Source of the DNA: Carettochelys insculpta
Taxonomy: Eukaryota > Chordata > Testudines > Carettochelyidae
DNA length: 64,000 nucleotides
Direction of reading: 5' to 3'
NCBI RefSeq assembly: GCF_033958435.1
Contig: NC_134138.1
Coordinates: forward strand, 179,474,798-179,538,797
The notes under the pieces were generated by a model. The model saw nothing but the letters and a program-made list of their open reading frames with translations. It had not been told where the DNA came from and did no database searches. Within the stretch, counting starts at the first letter, position 1, and every line of letters starts with the position of its first letter. Of the stretch, positions 21,655-33,026 are shown piece after piece. The translations under genes and the position numbers were made by a program.

Positions 21655-21835
21655 TTGGTGTGTAGACGTTCCCTCGCAGCGCCTATTTCGATGTGGTGCT
21701 GCGCAACGTTGAAGTTGAACGTCGATGTTGCCAGCCCTGGAGGACGTGTAGACGTTATTCATCGAAATAGCCTATTTCGATGTCTCCAAATTGAAATAAG
21801 CTACTTCGATGTAGGCTTCACGTGTAGACGTAGCT
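21655..21835. promoter_or_regulatory. Right subterminal motif cluster of the Harbinger element
   Basis: The words tatttcgatgt, aacgttgaagttgaacgtcg, catcgaaatag and tacttcgatgtag recur in direct and inverted order up to the right terminus. They mirror the left cluster and lie upstream of the transposase start, so they are candidate binding and promoter sequences. The function is inferred. Confidence 0.45.
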
Positions 21836-21838
21836 ATG

Positions 21839-22360
21839 AGGTGGGTTACCCTCAGTCTGTGGATTTTTTCTTCCAAAAATGCCTGACCAAGGTTTTCACT
21901 CTTGAGATGATGTTTTCTGATCATTATTCTCTGGCTGAACTGATTTATTTTATGCCTGTTAATATTTTACTTCATAAAACATAGCATTACGTTGGATATC
22001 ACACAACCCTTTAAAGAATTCAGGCTGCTTTTCTTTTTTTTTAATCTGGTGACAGGCAGCCATGATCTGGTCTGATTCGAAATCAGATTGAAAGGGTACA
22101 CACTACTGCAAACTGAGCATTTCACGCTACTGAATGAAATTCATGAATATAAATGCCAAGCACCTCATAGGAGCTAGAATCCTCAAGACCTAATCTGCAC
22201 CAGGATTTTTTTTTTCCTAAATTGTCCCACTGTTGCTGCACCATATCATTTTACTTCCATGTTACATCTCCACCTATGCAGAACCCAGGAGCACAACAGG
22301 CTTCATTTCAGCTCAGACCTTTTCACACTGTTGAAGTAGAGCTCATAAAATACATAATCA
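21839..22360. other. No gene recognised
   Basis: AT-rich DNA between the Harbinger element and the fold-back element, without features beyond short T-runs. Confidence 0.6.
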
Positions 22361-22582
22361 GGGTACAGCAACGAAGGGTCCTGTGGCACCTTATAGACTA
22401 ACAGAAAAGTTTTGAGGATGAGCTTTCGTGAACACAGACTCACTTCATCAGATGAGGCAGCATCTGATGAAGTGAGTCTGTGCTCACAGAAGCTCATGCT
22501 CAAAACTTTTCTGTTAGTCTATAAGGTGCCACAGGACCCTTCGTTGCTGTTACAGATCCAGACTAACACGGCTACCCCTCTG
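22361..22582 (-). mobile_element. Fold-back retroposon copy with target-site duplication
   Basis: Two 90-bp arms (22365-22454 and 22461-22550) are near-perfect inverted repeats separated by only 6 bp. Beyond the right arm the element extends 32 bp further, containing 'gactaacacggctacccctc'. The whole is flanked by the 11-bp direct repeat atacataatca (22350-22360, 22583-22593). A long duplication of this kind points to target-primed reverse transcription. The inverted arm suggests that the 5' part was copied in inverted form (twin priming). I recognise the sequence as a dispersed reptilian repeat type but cannot name its family. Confidence 0.7.
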
Positions 22583-22593
22583 ATACATAATCA

Positions 22594-24940
22594 CGGTAGG
22601 TGAGGAAACTGGGGGAAGGGTTATTTTCATTGTTTTGAAAAGTTAGCTGTCATTTTCACTGATGTTTTGCAATCAGAAAATTGTCCAGTCCCGTGTCCTT
22701 GACTGAAATGCGTGGACTCATGAGAGTGAAAACTGTGCAACTCTGTGAAGGAGTAGTACAGCATTCCAGCCTCCCTCCACCAAAACCACATCCCCAACTC
22801 AGCAGGACCCAGCAACACAAGAGCTGTCTGTCGGGAACCTTCTTTGTTTAGATTAGGGACTTTCCCCACTCCTCAGTCTCCGTCCCCACCCTAGGTCACT
22901 CTGTATGAACAGGAGCAGCAGAAGGTCCCACAAAATGGAGGGGACCACCAGCATCTGAACAGGGGCCTGGCCCCCTGCAATGCCTCTTCCCCCAAAGTTC
23001 CAATGCCTCTTCTATATCACCCTTTTCCCCTTTCGAGCTCCACCTCCATGCTGTCTCTTCTTCGAGTCTTCACTCCGCACTGATCCTTCCCCCGAAACCC
23101 TGACCTGCCCTTTCCCTCCGAGACCCTGCCCTCACTCTGCCCACTCCCTGCGTCCCTGCTCTGTGCTGCCTCTTCATCCAAGGCTTTGCCACTACCTCAC
23201 TCCTTTCTATCTCCTCTTCACATTGCTCATGCTTATGGCTGGTAAAACGTGGCAGGGAACACAGCCCACCCCCAGTCCTCTCTGTTCTGTGCTCCTGTGA
23301 ATGGACACCCCTGGCCATATCATCCCAGAAGGGCCATGATGGATCTGCAGCTGTGAGACATGTTTTCCTCACTACTGTGCTGGGTTAGTTTTTTATGCTA
23401 AAGAGGGCAGTTAATACCACTGGAAGCTATTGCTGAAGCATCAGGCAGATGCTGGTTATGCTGCTCACATGTTCATGCTTCTCTTTGCTAACAGAGGGCT
23501 AGAAATATTTGTTTCTTAGATGATAACAGGTATTCTTATCTCCTCATACCAGTCAGAGTTAGATGCCTAGCAGAAGCCAGTAGCATCTTCACCATAGTCT
23601 GGTTTTGGTGAGCAGGGTATGGCACCCAAATTTAGTACAGGACCAGGGAAAATGTCAGAGTCAAATTTATAAGTAGAAAAATGAAACTGAATATCAGATA
23701 AACGTTTTGACAGTAAGATCCCTTAGCCTATGGATTAATCTGAGGCAAGTGACTAGAGGGGTCCTTTAAAATGCTAGCAAGTGTACAAAAGAGAACTCCT
23801 GCATTGACAGGGAGAGGAACTGCTTTTTTTTTTATTTAGTTAAACTAAAATAGCAAGTTGTGAAACATTTTGAGATTTCACAACAGCACTGCATAAGAAC
23901 TAGATACTATTTTATTATATAAGTGGTATATGATCCCAAAGGGAAGAAATGTATTGAGATGACATCAGACCTTTCACAGCTCGCAAATTTTACCTCAAGA
24001 ATTCCTGCATTGCCACTGATGTGCTCGCTGTATTTCTCCTTTTGTCTCACTACTTTATAATACTTTGGGAAGTTTTAGAGCATCTTCAATTAAATTAGAC
24101 AAAAGCCTTTACTAGCAAGCCAACTGAGGAAAGCGATTCTTTCTTGAAACCAATCCAGGTGAATTTCAGAATAATACTGAAACACAGCTTGCCAATTTTT
24201 AAGTACTCTTGAAACATACACAGAATACTGCCAGCAAGGACACTACAATGATTCCCTAAGAAAATGTAGCATGAGTACATTATGCTACAACAAAGACACA
24301 AAGAAGAAAGGGGAAACATCTGGAAATCTGTTATTTTCAGAAGTTGGCCCCATATCTAGTCTGAATTCATGCCATATTAATATGTTTCTAGCAAGAGGCA
24401 AATTTGAATACTGTGTGGTAGAAGGTGTTAATGGCTGCCATCAAGCAGGTCCTGAGTAAACAGACAATGACAGAGGTGGTTGAAGCTGATGGGTGTGCTA
24501 AACACTTTACTTTTCAGATTAAACAGAAAGAGCAATTAAACATTCCTTCATGTAGGTGGCTGAAACCAATAGAAGCTGTTGCCCAAGGTAAATGGCCACA
24601 GGGCAAGGCCTAAGCAAGGCATGATGAGGTATGTCCCTGTGACTGTTTATGAAAGTAGGGTGCAGAAAAGTGTTTGGAAAAATCAATGCTCTTTTTGTAA
24701 AAAAAAGAAAAAAGCAGAGCTGGTACTCAGCTGGCTCCCCTACATGGGACTGCCAAGGATCTCTGTCCCCATCCCCCCAACCCCAACTGGGGTCCTCATG
24801 GCTGGGGCTGCTGGTGGGGCTCTGTGCTCCAGCTGGCTCCCAGCCAGGGGCTTGTGGAGTTCCCCCCCCACACTGCCCCCACCACCACCCAGCCAGGAAT
24901 TCATGGCTAGGACTGCTGAGGTAAAGGCACAAAAAATACC
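22594..24940. other. No gene recognised
   Basis: Contains a pyrimidine-rich patch at about 22970-23180 and a GC-rich patch at about 24720-24900. Open frames of up to 182 codons over these are low-complexity and run on both strands, so I do not call them genes. Confidence 0.55.
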
Positions 24941-24941
24941 C

Positions 24942-24972
<31 letters not shown>

Positions 24973-24984
24973 ACGCGCGCACGC
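24941..24984. repeat. (GT)n(GC)n alternating microsatellite
   Basis: A perfect alternating purine-pyrimidine run, GT units followed by GC/AC units. It could adopt Z-DNA under supercoiling. Confidence 0.9.
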
Positions 24985-25022
24985 TAGAGGCAGAAAATGA
25001 GAGAAAAAATGGGGAGGTACCT

Positions 25023-25296
25023 CTACTTATATCTAGACTACAGGCTTCTGTCAGGAGACTGTCTCTTGGCAGAAGTCTGCCACATCAGGTGTGTTCTAAC
25101 AACATCCCTGTCTTCCTTGTTCCATGAGGAAGCAGGGATGTCTCAGCAGAGGGTGTTTTCCCAAAATTTGGCCTCATGCGGATAGGCCAAACGTCAGGAA
25201 AGCTTCTCCCAAGAGTACTGTCAGCAAGAGATATGCAAATATGGTGCACTATTTGCATATCATTTGCCAACAGTTCTCAGCAATCTAGACACAGCC
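25023..25296. mobile_element. Miniature Harbinger-like element, TTA-type family
   Basis: The right end reads caatctagacacagcc and the left end ctacttatatctagacta, degenerate inverted termini. The interior matches the element at 44060-44934 (after removal of its LTR): a 'catgaggaa' hairpin core, 'gccaacagttct', and a palindromic segment atatgcaaat ... atttgcatat at 25231-25260. No coding sequence. Target duplication unclear here; the sister copy has TTA. Confidence 0.6.
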
Positions 25297-26531
25297 TCTA
25301 AGTAAAAGCAGGAAGCCAGAAGTTCTTGGACGCAGAAATCATTGCAGAGTGTAGGCATGGTGGTTTCGAGTAAAGAAGCTGCCCTCTGCTTTTGCTATGT
25401 TCAGAGAAATGGAAGAACTTTGGGTGCCTTGCTTGTCAATAAGCAGAATCACACCGAAGAATGTATCCAACTCAGTCAACAAATTTGTCTCCTAACAGAA
25501 ACAATTCTGTAGTACCTTGAATATTGGCTAACTGCTTAGGTCAAAGGAGCAAAAATATCTTAGAAGGGGTCCGCCACAAGAACAGTTTGAAACCCATTAT
25601 TTCAAACAAGTATAAGAGATTGTAGGTGGTAACCTAGTACAACTTGCATCAATTAGACATGAGTATCTACCATATGCTGAACAGACTTGGCAGGAAAAAC
25701 AACTAATAGGACAGGAGATAAAAGAAAGAGCAAACAGGAGCTTACATCAATGATCTGATATGTTATGAATGATTTGTTCATCTCTAATATATATAGACTT
25801 TTACATTTTTCTTTTTCCAGCAAATCAAAATATGGTCTGGTCTGGTCAGTATTAATGACGAAGTCTTTGAATGACAGAGTCTGAAAGCACTGCATTAAAA
25901 TTGTCCATTGTAATAAAGGTTGGCTAAAAATGACTTCACATTTTACACAGCTATAATAGCTAGTCCTTTGGTTTCTCTTTTAGGATTTTAGAAAACTATA
26001 ATGTTGAGTCAAGCTATTTGAAACATGTAATCACCTACACAACACCACATGCTCAGAGTATAATCTCTCCTTTGTAACAGGCAGTTGGCACAGACCAGAG
26101 CATAGCCCAAGCCCCTTTCAAAAAATCCATTTTAAATTATCCTCCTTAGAAACAAACAAAGGCACTGAGAGAACCTCCTGTCTGCCTGACACTGGTGCAG
26201 ACCTCATTATCAAACCTCTTTTACTGTTCCAGGCAGATAGAAACCACACTCTGAATCATTCAGCTACATCTCTCAATGTAGTTTCTTCCTATTTCCCTGA
26301 GTTTCAATGTGCATGCAGATGCATATTGGTATGCAAACACATCTGCCCTCAGAACTGTTCTCCAAACAGATTGTTATGTCTGAACTGCAAGATGTGTACA
26401 CCAACTTATCAACTGCATGAACCAGCTGTGTAATGATTATGAATTCCTCTCATGGACAGACCGTAGGCAATCAAATATATGCAGTGTGCAGAAATTGCAA
26501 TAGTGTCTCAAATCTGGAGCTATTATTCACA
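25297..26531. other. No gene recognised
   Basis: AT-rich; only short frames. Confidence 0.6.
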
Positions 26532-26800
26532 GGTTATGTCTACACTACAAGGGAATTGTGTGAGAGCCCAGCTTGCATCCATAAACTCACAGTATCCTGA
26601 TGAAAACTAGCATGACTATAAATAGTATTGTAGCCATGAAAGCAAAGACTGTATCACCAGCCTGGCTAAGCCTGCAGTTGTGTATTCAGCCCAGCTAAAC
26701 CATGCCACCATATCCATACTACTTAGGCTCCATTATTATTTATATTCCTGCTAGCTGTCATTCAGCTACTGCAAGTATGTGTATACAAGTTGGGAAATCA
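26532..26800. mobile_element. Possible DNA transposon remnant
   Basis: It starts with aggttatgtctacactacaa, matching the GGCTATGTCTACACTA-type terminus of several elements here. The interior ('ctggctaagcctgcag', 'cagcccagctaaacca') lacks coding sequence. The right terminus is degenerate ('gtatgtgtatacaagttggg'). It is an old, weakly supported copy. Confidence 0.35.
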
Positions 26801-27145
26801 TAACTTAGTTCATAGGGTAAACCTAGCCAGGTGCCCTCAGAACATGTAAAATCAAAGTGCTTGGACAATTACTGTGAAACTCTTCCCTGTTACAAACTGT
26901 TCTCATAGGGCAAGGCCTTCTGACAGAGGGCCAAAGAGGGCAAATGCCCTGCAGCCTGGAGATTCTGTAGTTCCCAAGGCCCTGGCAACTGCTCCTGCCA
27001 CTGAGCCTCCATAGAGCTGAGTGCCATGCTCTGAGTAGCTTGGAGGTCTGCCTGCGGAGGGGAGCAGGTTGCAGTATGAACCAGGTGGTACTGATAGCTG
27101 GCTGCACTGAGTCCCACCTTTTGCCTGAGACCATGTCCTTCCAGG

Positions 27146-27497
27146 GGCTTGTCTACACTACCACCTTCCTTCGAAGGAAGGATGGTAATTAGGGTGTTGG
27201 GAGTTTACTGATGAAGTGCTGCCATGTATAGGCAGCACTTCATTAAGCACATCCCCCCCCGCCCCTCCCATGGCAACTCCAAAGTTTTCAACTTCGAAGC
27301 ACAGGCATGCATCTAGCCGTACTAGAGGAGTAAATTTTGAGGAGTGAGGAGATTTCGAAGTTGCCCCGGCACTTCAAAGTACCGGCAGGAGTGCCACGGC
27401 TAGACGTGTGCCAGTACCTTGAAGTTTAAAACTTCGAAGTAGCCGCAGTGGGGCGGGGGGGGGAGGGGATTTGCTTAATGAAGTGCTGCCTATGCGT
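27146..27497. mobile_element. Harbinger-type miniature element, right end missing
   Basis: The left end is ggcttgtctacactaccacc followed by ccttcgaagg. The interior shares with the element at 31649 the order 'gtgttgggag / gatgaagtgctg ... cacttcattaa / ttttgaggag / gtaccgg / aacttcgaag'. It carries the palindromic module at 27206-27245 and stops in a second partial module near 27490 without a right terminus. Non-coding. Confidence 0.7.
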
Positions 27498-28714
27498 TGG
27501 GGAAATATTTCCATCTACTGCTTGGACTGAAGGGAAGACAAATTGTGTTAACCTCAGGGGAATGGATGTCAGCATTGTACAAAATGAAAAAGTAGCTGAA
27601 TTTTAATATATATGACAGCAAACAACCGCCCGCACCACCACTCTGACTGTAACTTGGGAACTCAGCTCTGTGTAGTTACGTGAACAAGAATACCCTGAGG
27701 AGAATTGCCATTCTGTGCCACTTGGTCCCCTCAGGATATCAGTAGTTAAACATTCAAGGCTTTTACAAAAGCTGTGGACCTGACTCTGGCACTGGTCCAG
27801 CATGTGGAAGTAAGAACAGGCCAGACTCCTAACCAGTTGATATTGAAGGAGCACGGACTGGATAATATCCACAGCACCTGGCTTGGCTGTTCACATGGCT
27901 ATCTACCTTAAGCAATAATTGGCAGTCATGCATCCTGATACTTCTGCCTGGCTGTCAGCAGAGGCACTGGTGTGAGGGAGCAGGAAATCAGAGGTTCTAC
28001 AATTGCATGGGGCCTCCACGTTTCTTCCATGCAATGTATATATGTGATGCCACGTTTTAAGTGGGCGAACCACAAACTCCAGTGAGACATGGGAGGTATA
28101 CCTCCACACTCATGCTGCTGGCCTGGCCTTCCTCACCACTGAGCTCTAGATACATAGCAGCAGCTTCAAAGAAGCTGCAGGGGTGAAAGAAATGCCTTCC
28201 CCCTTATGTCAACCTGAAGGATCACTGTGGGTAGCTGCTCCTTATTTTTCAAAGCTTATAGCATTTCTCCAGGCTCAATTCCCACCATTCCCTACCCTTT
28301 TTCTTTATCATTGATATGGAGTCATAGAACTGCAAGGAGAGACAATCTTGATTGACATATTACCTGCATGCAAGGTACTCTGTTCTCTGCCAACTTTATG
28401 CTGAAAGTAAAAACACCATCTCCAGCATTTCCAGTTCCTGGGGAGAGGAATGAACTTCGGTTGTCTGCAGTTAAATCCAGGCAAGAGTGAGATGGGAAGA
28501 GGAAATCACTTTGAAGAACTTCTCTCCCACTCTGAGATATGGAAGCCCACAAACTTGGCAGATCTCTAGATTCCTCACAGGTTTTACATCCACAAATCGC
28601 AATAGTAGCAAAACAAAACAAAACAAAACAGAGCAAAAAGTAAAAACAGAAAAGAGAAACAAAAGCTCACTCATCTCTTTCAGACATTACTTATAATGTT
28701 ATTCCCAGTTCTAA
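27498..28714. other. No gene recognised
   Basis: Short frames only, the longest about 104 codons on the minus strand near 28322-28636, without a recognisable domain. Confidence 0.55.
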
Positions 28715-28990
28715 CAGAAATCACTCTGGCCCCTGTGCTCCTGCATTCATGACTTCCAGGCTTGATTGTCGCAACCCAAGCAGGACGTGAGAACCCTGCA
28801 TACAAGAATGCTGCAAGGCTTCAGCATTTACAAAGAACGTTAGCTCCAACTTGTACAAAGTCCATCTGCCAATCTGATTTAGCAACACAAATCACCATGA
28901 ATGGATCATCTCAGTGCTCTGGTCTCTGTACTGGCTCCCCAGTAAATATATAAACCCAGTCAAAGTCCTTGTCCTTCTCCTTACAATCCT
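28715..28990 (+). mobile_element. Possible decayed LINE (L2/CR1-clade) C-terminal coding remnant
   Basis: The plus strand shows a broken pattern resembling the C-terminal region of L2-like LINE proteins. A LDCR-like start near 28763 (for LDYCN) is followed by a QNAAARL-like stretch at about 28800, and then tactggctccccagtaaat (for LHWLP) and tcaaagtcctt. Several stops interrupt it. The match is by eye and very diverged. Confidence 0.4.
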
Positions 28991-29117
28991 GTATAGGATT
29001 GTCTTTAGCAGCCTTGGCAATTGCTTCTCTCTCTTCCTCTGTAAGTTTCCCTAAGAGTGACATCTCCATGGAGAAATGATACCGTGGACCAATGTTGCAG
29101 CAACTCATCATTGCCAA

Positions 29118-31648
29118 CTAGGGACTATCTACAGTTTTTTGTAGGAAATAATCACAGCCCTCTAGCATTTAATAAATACGGAAGGAAATTGGGCAAATTC
29201 GTTCCAGCTGTGTCATCTCCAGAGAGAAACTAGCTGGATTTTACAAAAGACCAACAGGACTGTTAGAAGAATAGCTTGAGTTTAAAATTGTTTTAGGGCC
29301 TCCTTTTTGATCCTGCAAAAGGACAGGACCTTCTGGCCAAAGGAGGCTGCCAGTCTTTCCTGGGAAGAACTTTGGTTAAGGCCACATAAGACTGATGGGT
29401 GCTCTCTGGCAGGCTTTCAGCACGAATAAAGGCCCTTATAATGTTTCTAAATATTTTCTGTGATGCTTTCATTTTGCAGTAAATGTGCTTTGTTAGAAAA
29501 GTTGTGTGGGAATTTCTGTCTGCTGACAATTACAGCTTTCCACGGCCTTCCTAGAGAAAGCGAAGCACAAGCAATGGTCAATATAGGCAGTCTGTCTCAC
29601 AAAGGAGATCACAAGGTAGGCAGGGAACTGTGCAGCCCAGCAAAACCTTAGCAATGTAGGGGAGAGAGAGAGAGAGAGAGAAACAGAGAGAGAAAAACAT
29701 CTCTTCCCAACAGAGATGATAGTTAGGAGTCATAGTTCAGCGTAGCTGCATCTATATTCCCTTCTGTAGTTCCTTAGGGCATCCAGTGTGTCACCCTAGA
29801 GTGGGTTCCTGGAGAGACTGCAGGAGGAAATACAGATGTACTTGCCCTATGACAGTAACTACAAAAGTTTCTCTATGAGCTTTTCTGAAATAGTACCTGT
29901 CTCACACAAAATAATAAAATAAAACAAACAAATCCATAACGCTGATCTAGCATTTTCTTGCGACTTCTAGAAAGATGAAAGAAGCAGAAAGATATGACTG
30001 TTCTTTCTCAACATTTGGCAAACACACAGCTACAGTGGTAAAAGGTAGTGCTATAAAAAAGCAGATTAACTATATGCACTGTTTTTTTTTACATAAGTTA
30101 GACTGGTTTTAAATAATCAATATCCACATTGTATTTCTAAACATGTACAATCTTTGTTTTTCTTCACGTCTATTTGGCAATTCAGTTTACAGCCTTGCAA
30201 ACATAAATCTATGGTGATATTTTACTAACTACAATAACCCGTGCAAAAAAGTATTCAGTAGCATCTCTTCAAAATGGATGGGAAGCCTATAAATGTGATA
30301 TAGGAACTTTATGGGAAAATGTATATTTTTCTATTTAGCTTTTATAGAAATGCTTGTGTAGCTCTTGCAGTAAAAGCACATTTGTGAATATTTTATAAAG
30401 TATCCAAAATATTTTTTCAAGAAAACCTATGTGAAAATTCTATATTTAGATATATAACAAAGCAGTTCATACAAAGCAGATTTTATAAATTAGATTGACA
30501 AGCTTTAATTAATACAACACCTCGGCTATAAATACCATAGATAAATTAAGTTATAATGCCTGTCAATTTATACCCAGAGAAACAGGAATTGAGGTAGTAA
30601 ATTATTATAATCCAGAGCAAGATGTAGTCAGGTTTTAAAAAATCAGGAATCTATTGTAAGGCATAGTAGAATAAAAGCTGGTGACCTTGCAGGACACTGC
30701 CCTGATCATTTATTCTCTCTATTCTGGTGTAGCATCAGGACATTATCCAAAGTGCAACTCATTGCAATAACAAATTATTAATGTAGCTCTTGAAATAAAT
30801 ATACTTCAGAACTGAAGACCATTAAGTAATTAGCTGGTTAAAAAGAAACAACTGACAAGTCTTGTTTTCAGCAGTTAACCCCAATTTGACACACTTGGTT
30901 TAGTCAGAACATGAATCTGTTTTGTGACTTACAAACATGCATTTGGCTTTGCTTGCCTTCTGCTTTTCAAAACCAAAGCAAAATAAAACAAACCATTGTT
31001 GTGTGAAGTTAGAAAACTTTGCTAGGGCCCAGTCTATGCTTTAAAGCTTTACTGGAATTACTATGTCTGTTACAGGTGTTGGGGATGGGGGAAATCATAC
31101 CTTAGCTTTTGAAGGTATGTCAGCAAAAGCCCTAGTCTAGATGTAGCTTTAATGGCAAAGTCTTTTTGCTGACATAGTGTATGTTGTTTGGGTATGAGCA
31201 GTAGCAGCAAATTACTCTTGTAGGAGTAAGCCACATGTGTACTTGGAGGAGTCACCAGCATAACAACCTATTTCTAGTGTTGTCAAGACATTAGATGCTG
31301 TTGCACATGGATCCCACACATTACTTATGCAAATTATGTGTCCATGATTTTTCATCTGGACTACTCTCCCTTTATCCAAATATTCTTATCACACACATCA
31401 TTCTGACAATGTTCAGAAGTATAAATGATGACAATACAACACATGTATTTAGGGTGAAAAGGAAAATTTAGGGCCAGAACCTGGGCTATGGCATCAAAAC
31501 CTGACAGAGTGCAAACAACGCTGGCTACTGTCCGCTAGTCTTGTCACGAGGGGATAAAGCACGTTTGTAAAATAGTCATTGAAATGTTAATTACTCAGCT
31601 TTCTGCAGACTTTGCAGTGATTATTTTAAGGATAAGAAATTCATTTTA
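29118..31648. other. No gene recognised
   Basis: AT-rich DNA with no open frame over about 63 codons after the GA repeat. A moderately patterned segment at about 31023-31262 may be an old DNA element, but I could not define its ends. Confidence 0.6.
29659..29695. repeat. (GA)n microsatellite
   Basis: A run of GA units interrupted once by AACA. Confidence 0.9.
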
Positions 31649-31959
31649 GGCTGTGTCTACACTAGGTCCCAACTTCAAAAGGAGCATGGTAAGTAGGGTG
31701 TCAGGAGATTACTAATGAAGTGCTGTGGTGCGTTAAGCTAACTCTCCTCAAAATTTTGAGGAGTAAAGGGACTTCGAAGTTGCCCGGGTACTTTGAAGTA
31801 CCAGTGGGTGAACCACAGCTACGTGCAAGCCGGCACTTCGAAGTTTAACACTTTGAAGTTGCCGCGGGGGAGATTTAGCTTAATGAAGTGCTGCATATGC
31901 AGTGCAGTACTTCATTAGTAATCTCCCGACACCCTGCTTACCATGATCCCTTCGAAGCC
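31649..31959. mobile_element. Harbinger-type miniature element with shortened right terminus
   Basis: The left end is ggctgtgtctacactaggtc, flanked by TTA (31646-31648). The right side reads gatcccttcgaagcc followed by TTA (31960-31962). The last bases of the right terminus and the target duplication are therefore still present, while most of the right inverted repeat has been deleted. The interior contains the palindromic module at 31878-31920 and several cttcgaag words. It is related to the element at 27146. Confidence 0.8.
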
Positions 31960-32001
31960 TTATTGTAACAGTCTTATTGTAACAGCCTTATTGTAATAGC
32001 C
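31960..32001. repeat. 14-bp tandem repeat starting at the target duplication
   Basis: Three units: ttattgtaacagtc, ttattgtaacagcc and ttattgtaatagcc. The array begins exactly at the TTA target copy of the Harbinger element. Confidence 0.9.
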
Positions 32002-32695
32002 AAAAACAAGTGAAGTTCTGTTATGCAAAGTTAAAGAAGTGGTATTTTATCCACAATCCTAAATTTCAGTTCAGAAAGCTAGATCAGAGACATTATTCTA
32101 GCTTTTACGCCATCCCTAGCTTTCTAAAACAGAGCAGGGTGATACAATACATATTAAATATATACAATGTGGTTCAGTCACAGTTGTTGAGTGAATCATG
32201 ACTTTAAATTTCCTTACTTCTGCATTTGAAAATATCAAGCACAGTGTTTATTAATGTCCCTATGCATGTCATTTTTGTTCTTGTTTTTACATTTTTAAGA
32301 GAAAAACAATTGGTGTCAAAATTAGGCTTGTTATGTTTCTAGTAGTAGCTGCAAGGGTAAAATCATCATACTATGATTTAGTGAAGAAAACATCTTTCTT
32401 TGATACCCTTGGGGTCAGAAAAGTCAAATGCTCACACATTGATATAAATAGATATACTTCCATGTGCTGTGAAAAAATAAAAAGGTTCTATTTATAAAAC
32501 TGTTCACATTGTGATAACAAATAGGCATTAAGTAATAGTAACTCAAATTCAGTTCTGTGGCGTCATAAATCACAGATGCACAGATGTACACATGTGTGAT
32601 TTGAAATCATTAGCCGGCATGTGTCACACTTTTTTTATTTTCTTTCTGTAAAGTGCCACTTTCTTGTTTGTGGGTAAAACTTGTCTAACTTGCTA
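32002..32695. other. No gene recognised
   Basis: AT-rich, no coding features. Confidence 0.6.
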
Positions 32696-33026
32696 TAGGT
32701 TGACCCTCTCTTGTCTGACATCCTCAGGACTGACCCAGTGCTGGACAAATTTGCTGGACCATGGGAAGTTAATATTGTCAATATAGTCTTCAGCACATTA
32801 TGAACACTTTCACTGCTTACTGGGCTCTGAGAAGACATTTGGGTTAAATGACAGTTAAATAACAGCACAGAACACTCAGAGCCAGGACTTGTGGCTGTAA
32901 ACAAACTTATGGAACCATGGGAAACTTGGCCACACCCATGATAAGTGGTTGTCCTGCCAACTAAAATCATGCTGGATTACGAATGTTGCCAGATGAGAGA
33001 GTGCCCGACAAGAGAAATTCAACCTG
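32696..33026. mobile_element. Tigger/pogo-like miniature element
   Basis: The ends are inverted: taggttgaccctctcttgtc at the left, and the complement of gacaagagaaattcaacctg at the right. TA flanks each side (32694-32695, 33027-33028). The CAGGTTGA start and TA target resemble Tigger elements of the Tc1/mariner superfamily. At 331 bp with no coding sequence it is a non-autonomous copy. Confidence 0.65.

Larger units (their letters stand above)
17278..21835. mobile_element. Harbinger DNA transposon, two-gene copy
   Basis: A 4558-bp GC-rich element in AT-rich DNA. Its termini are inverted repeats: agccgtgtctgcacgtg at the left, and agctacgtctacacgtg read inward from the right. It is flanked by the direct repeat ATG (17275-17277, 21836-21838). 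The left half carries a spliced Myb/SANT gene on the plus strand. The right half carries a spliced DDE transposase gene on the minus strand. The genes converge with their 3' ends near 19.8-20.2 kb. Both ends hold clusters of TTCGAA-like words. Both genes are damaged, so the copy is non-autonomous now, although it is much better preserved than the copy at 10 kb. Confidence 0.92.

Noticed and set aside
22980..23300. A 106-codon pyrimidine-rich frame
   Set aside because: Pro/Leu/Ser low-complexity translation of a C/T-rich stretch without similarity or conserved motif.
28911..29117. A small minus-strand frame with a coding-like stretch (LTEEEREAIAKAAKDN)
   Set aside because: It overlaps, in antisense, sequence that looks like a decayed LINE C-terminus on the plus strand. 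There is no splice context and no family that I recognise. Kept only as a weak candidate to search in a protein database.
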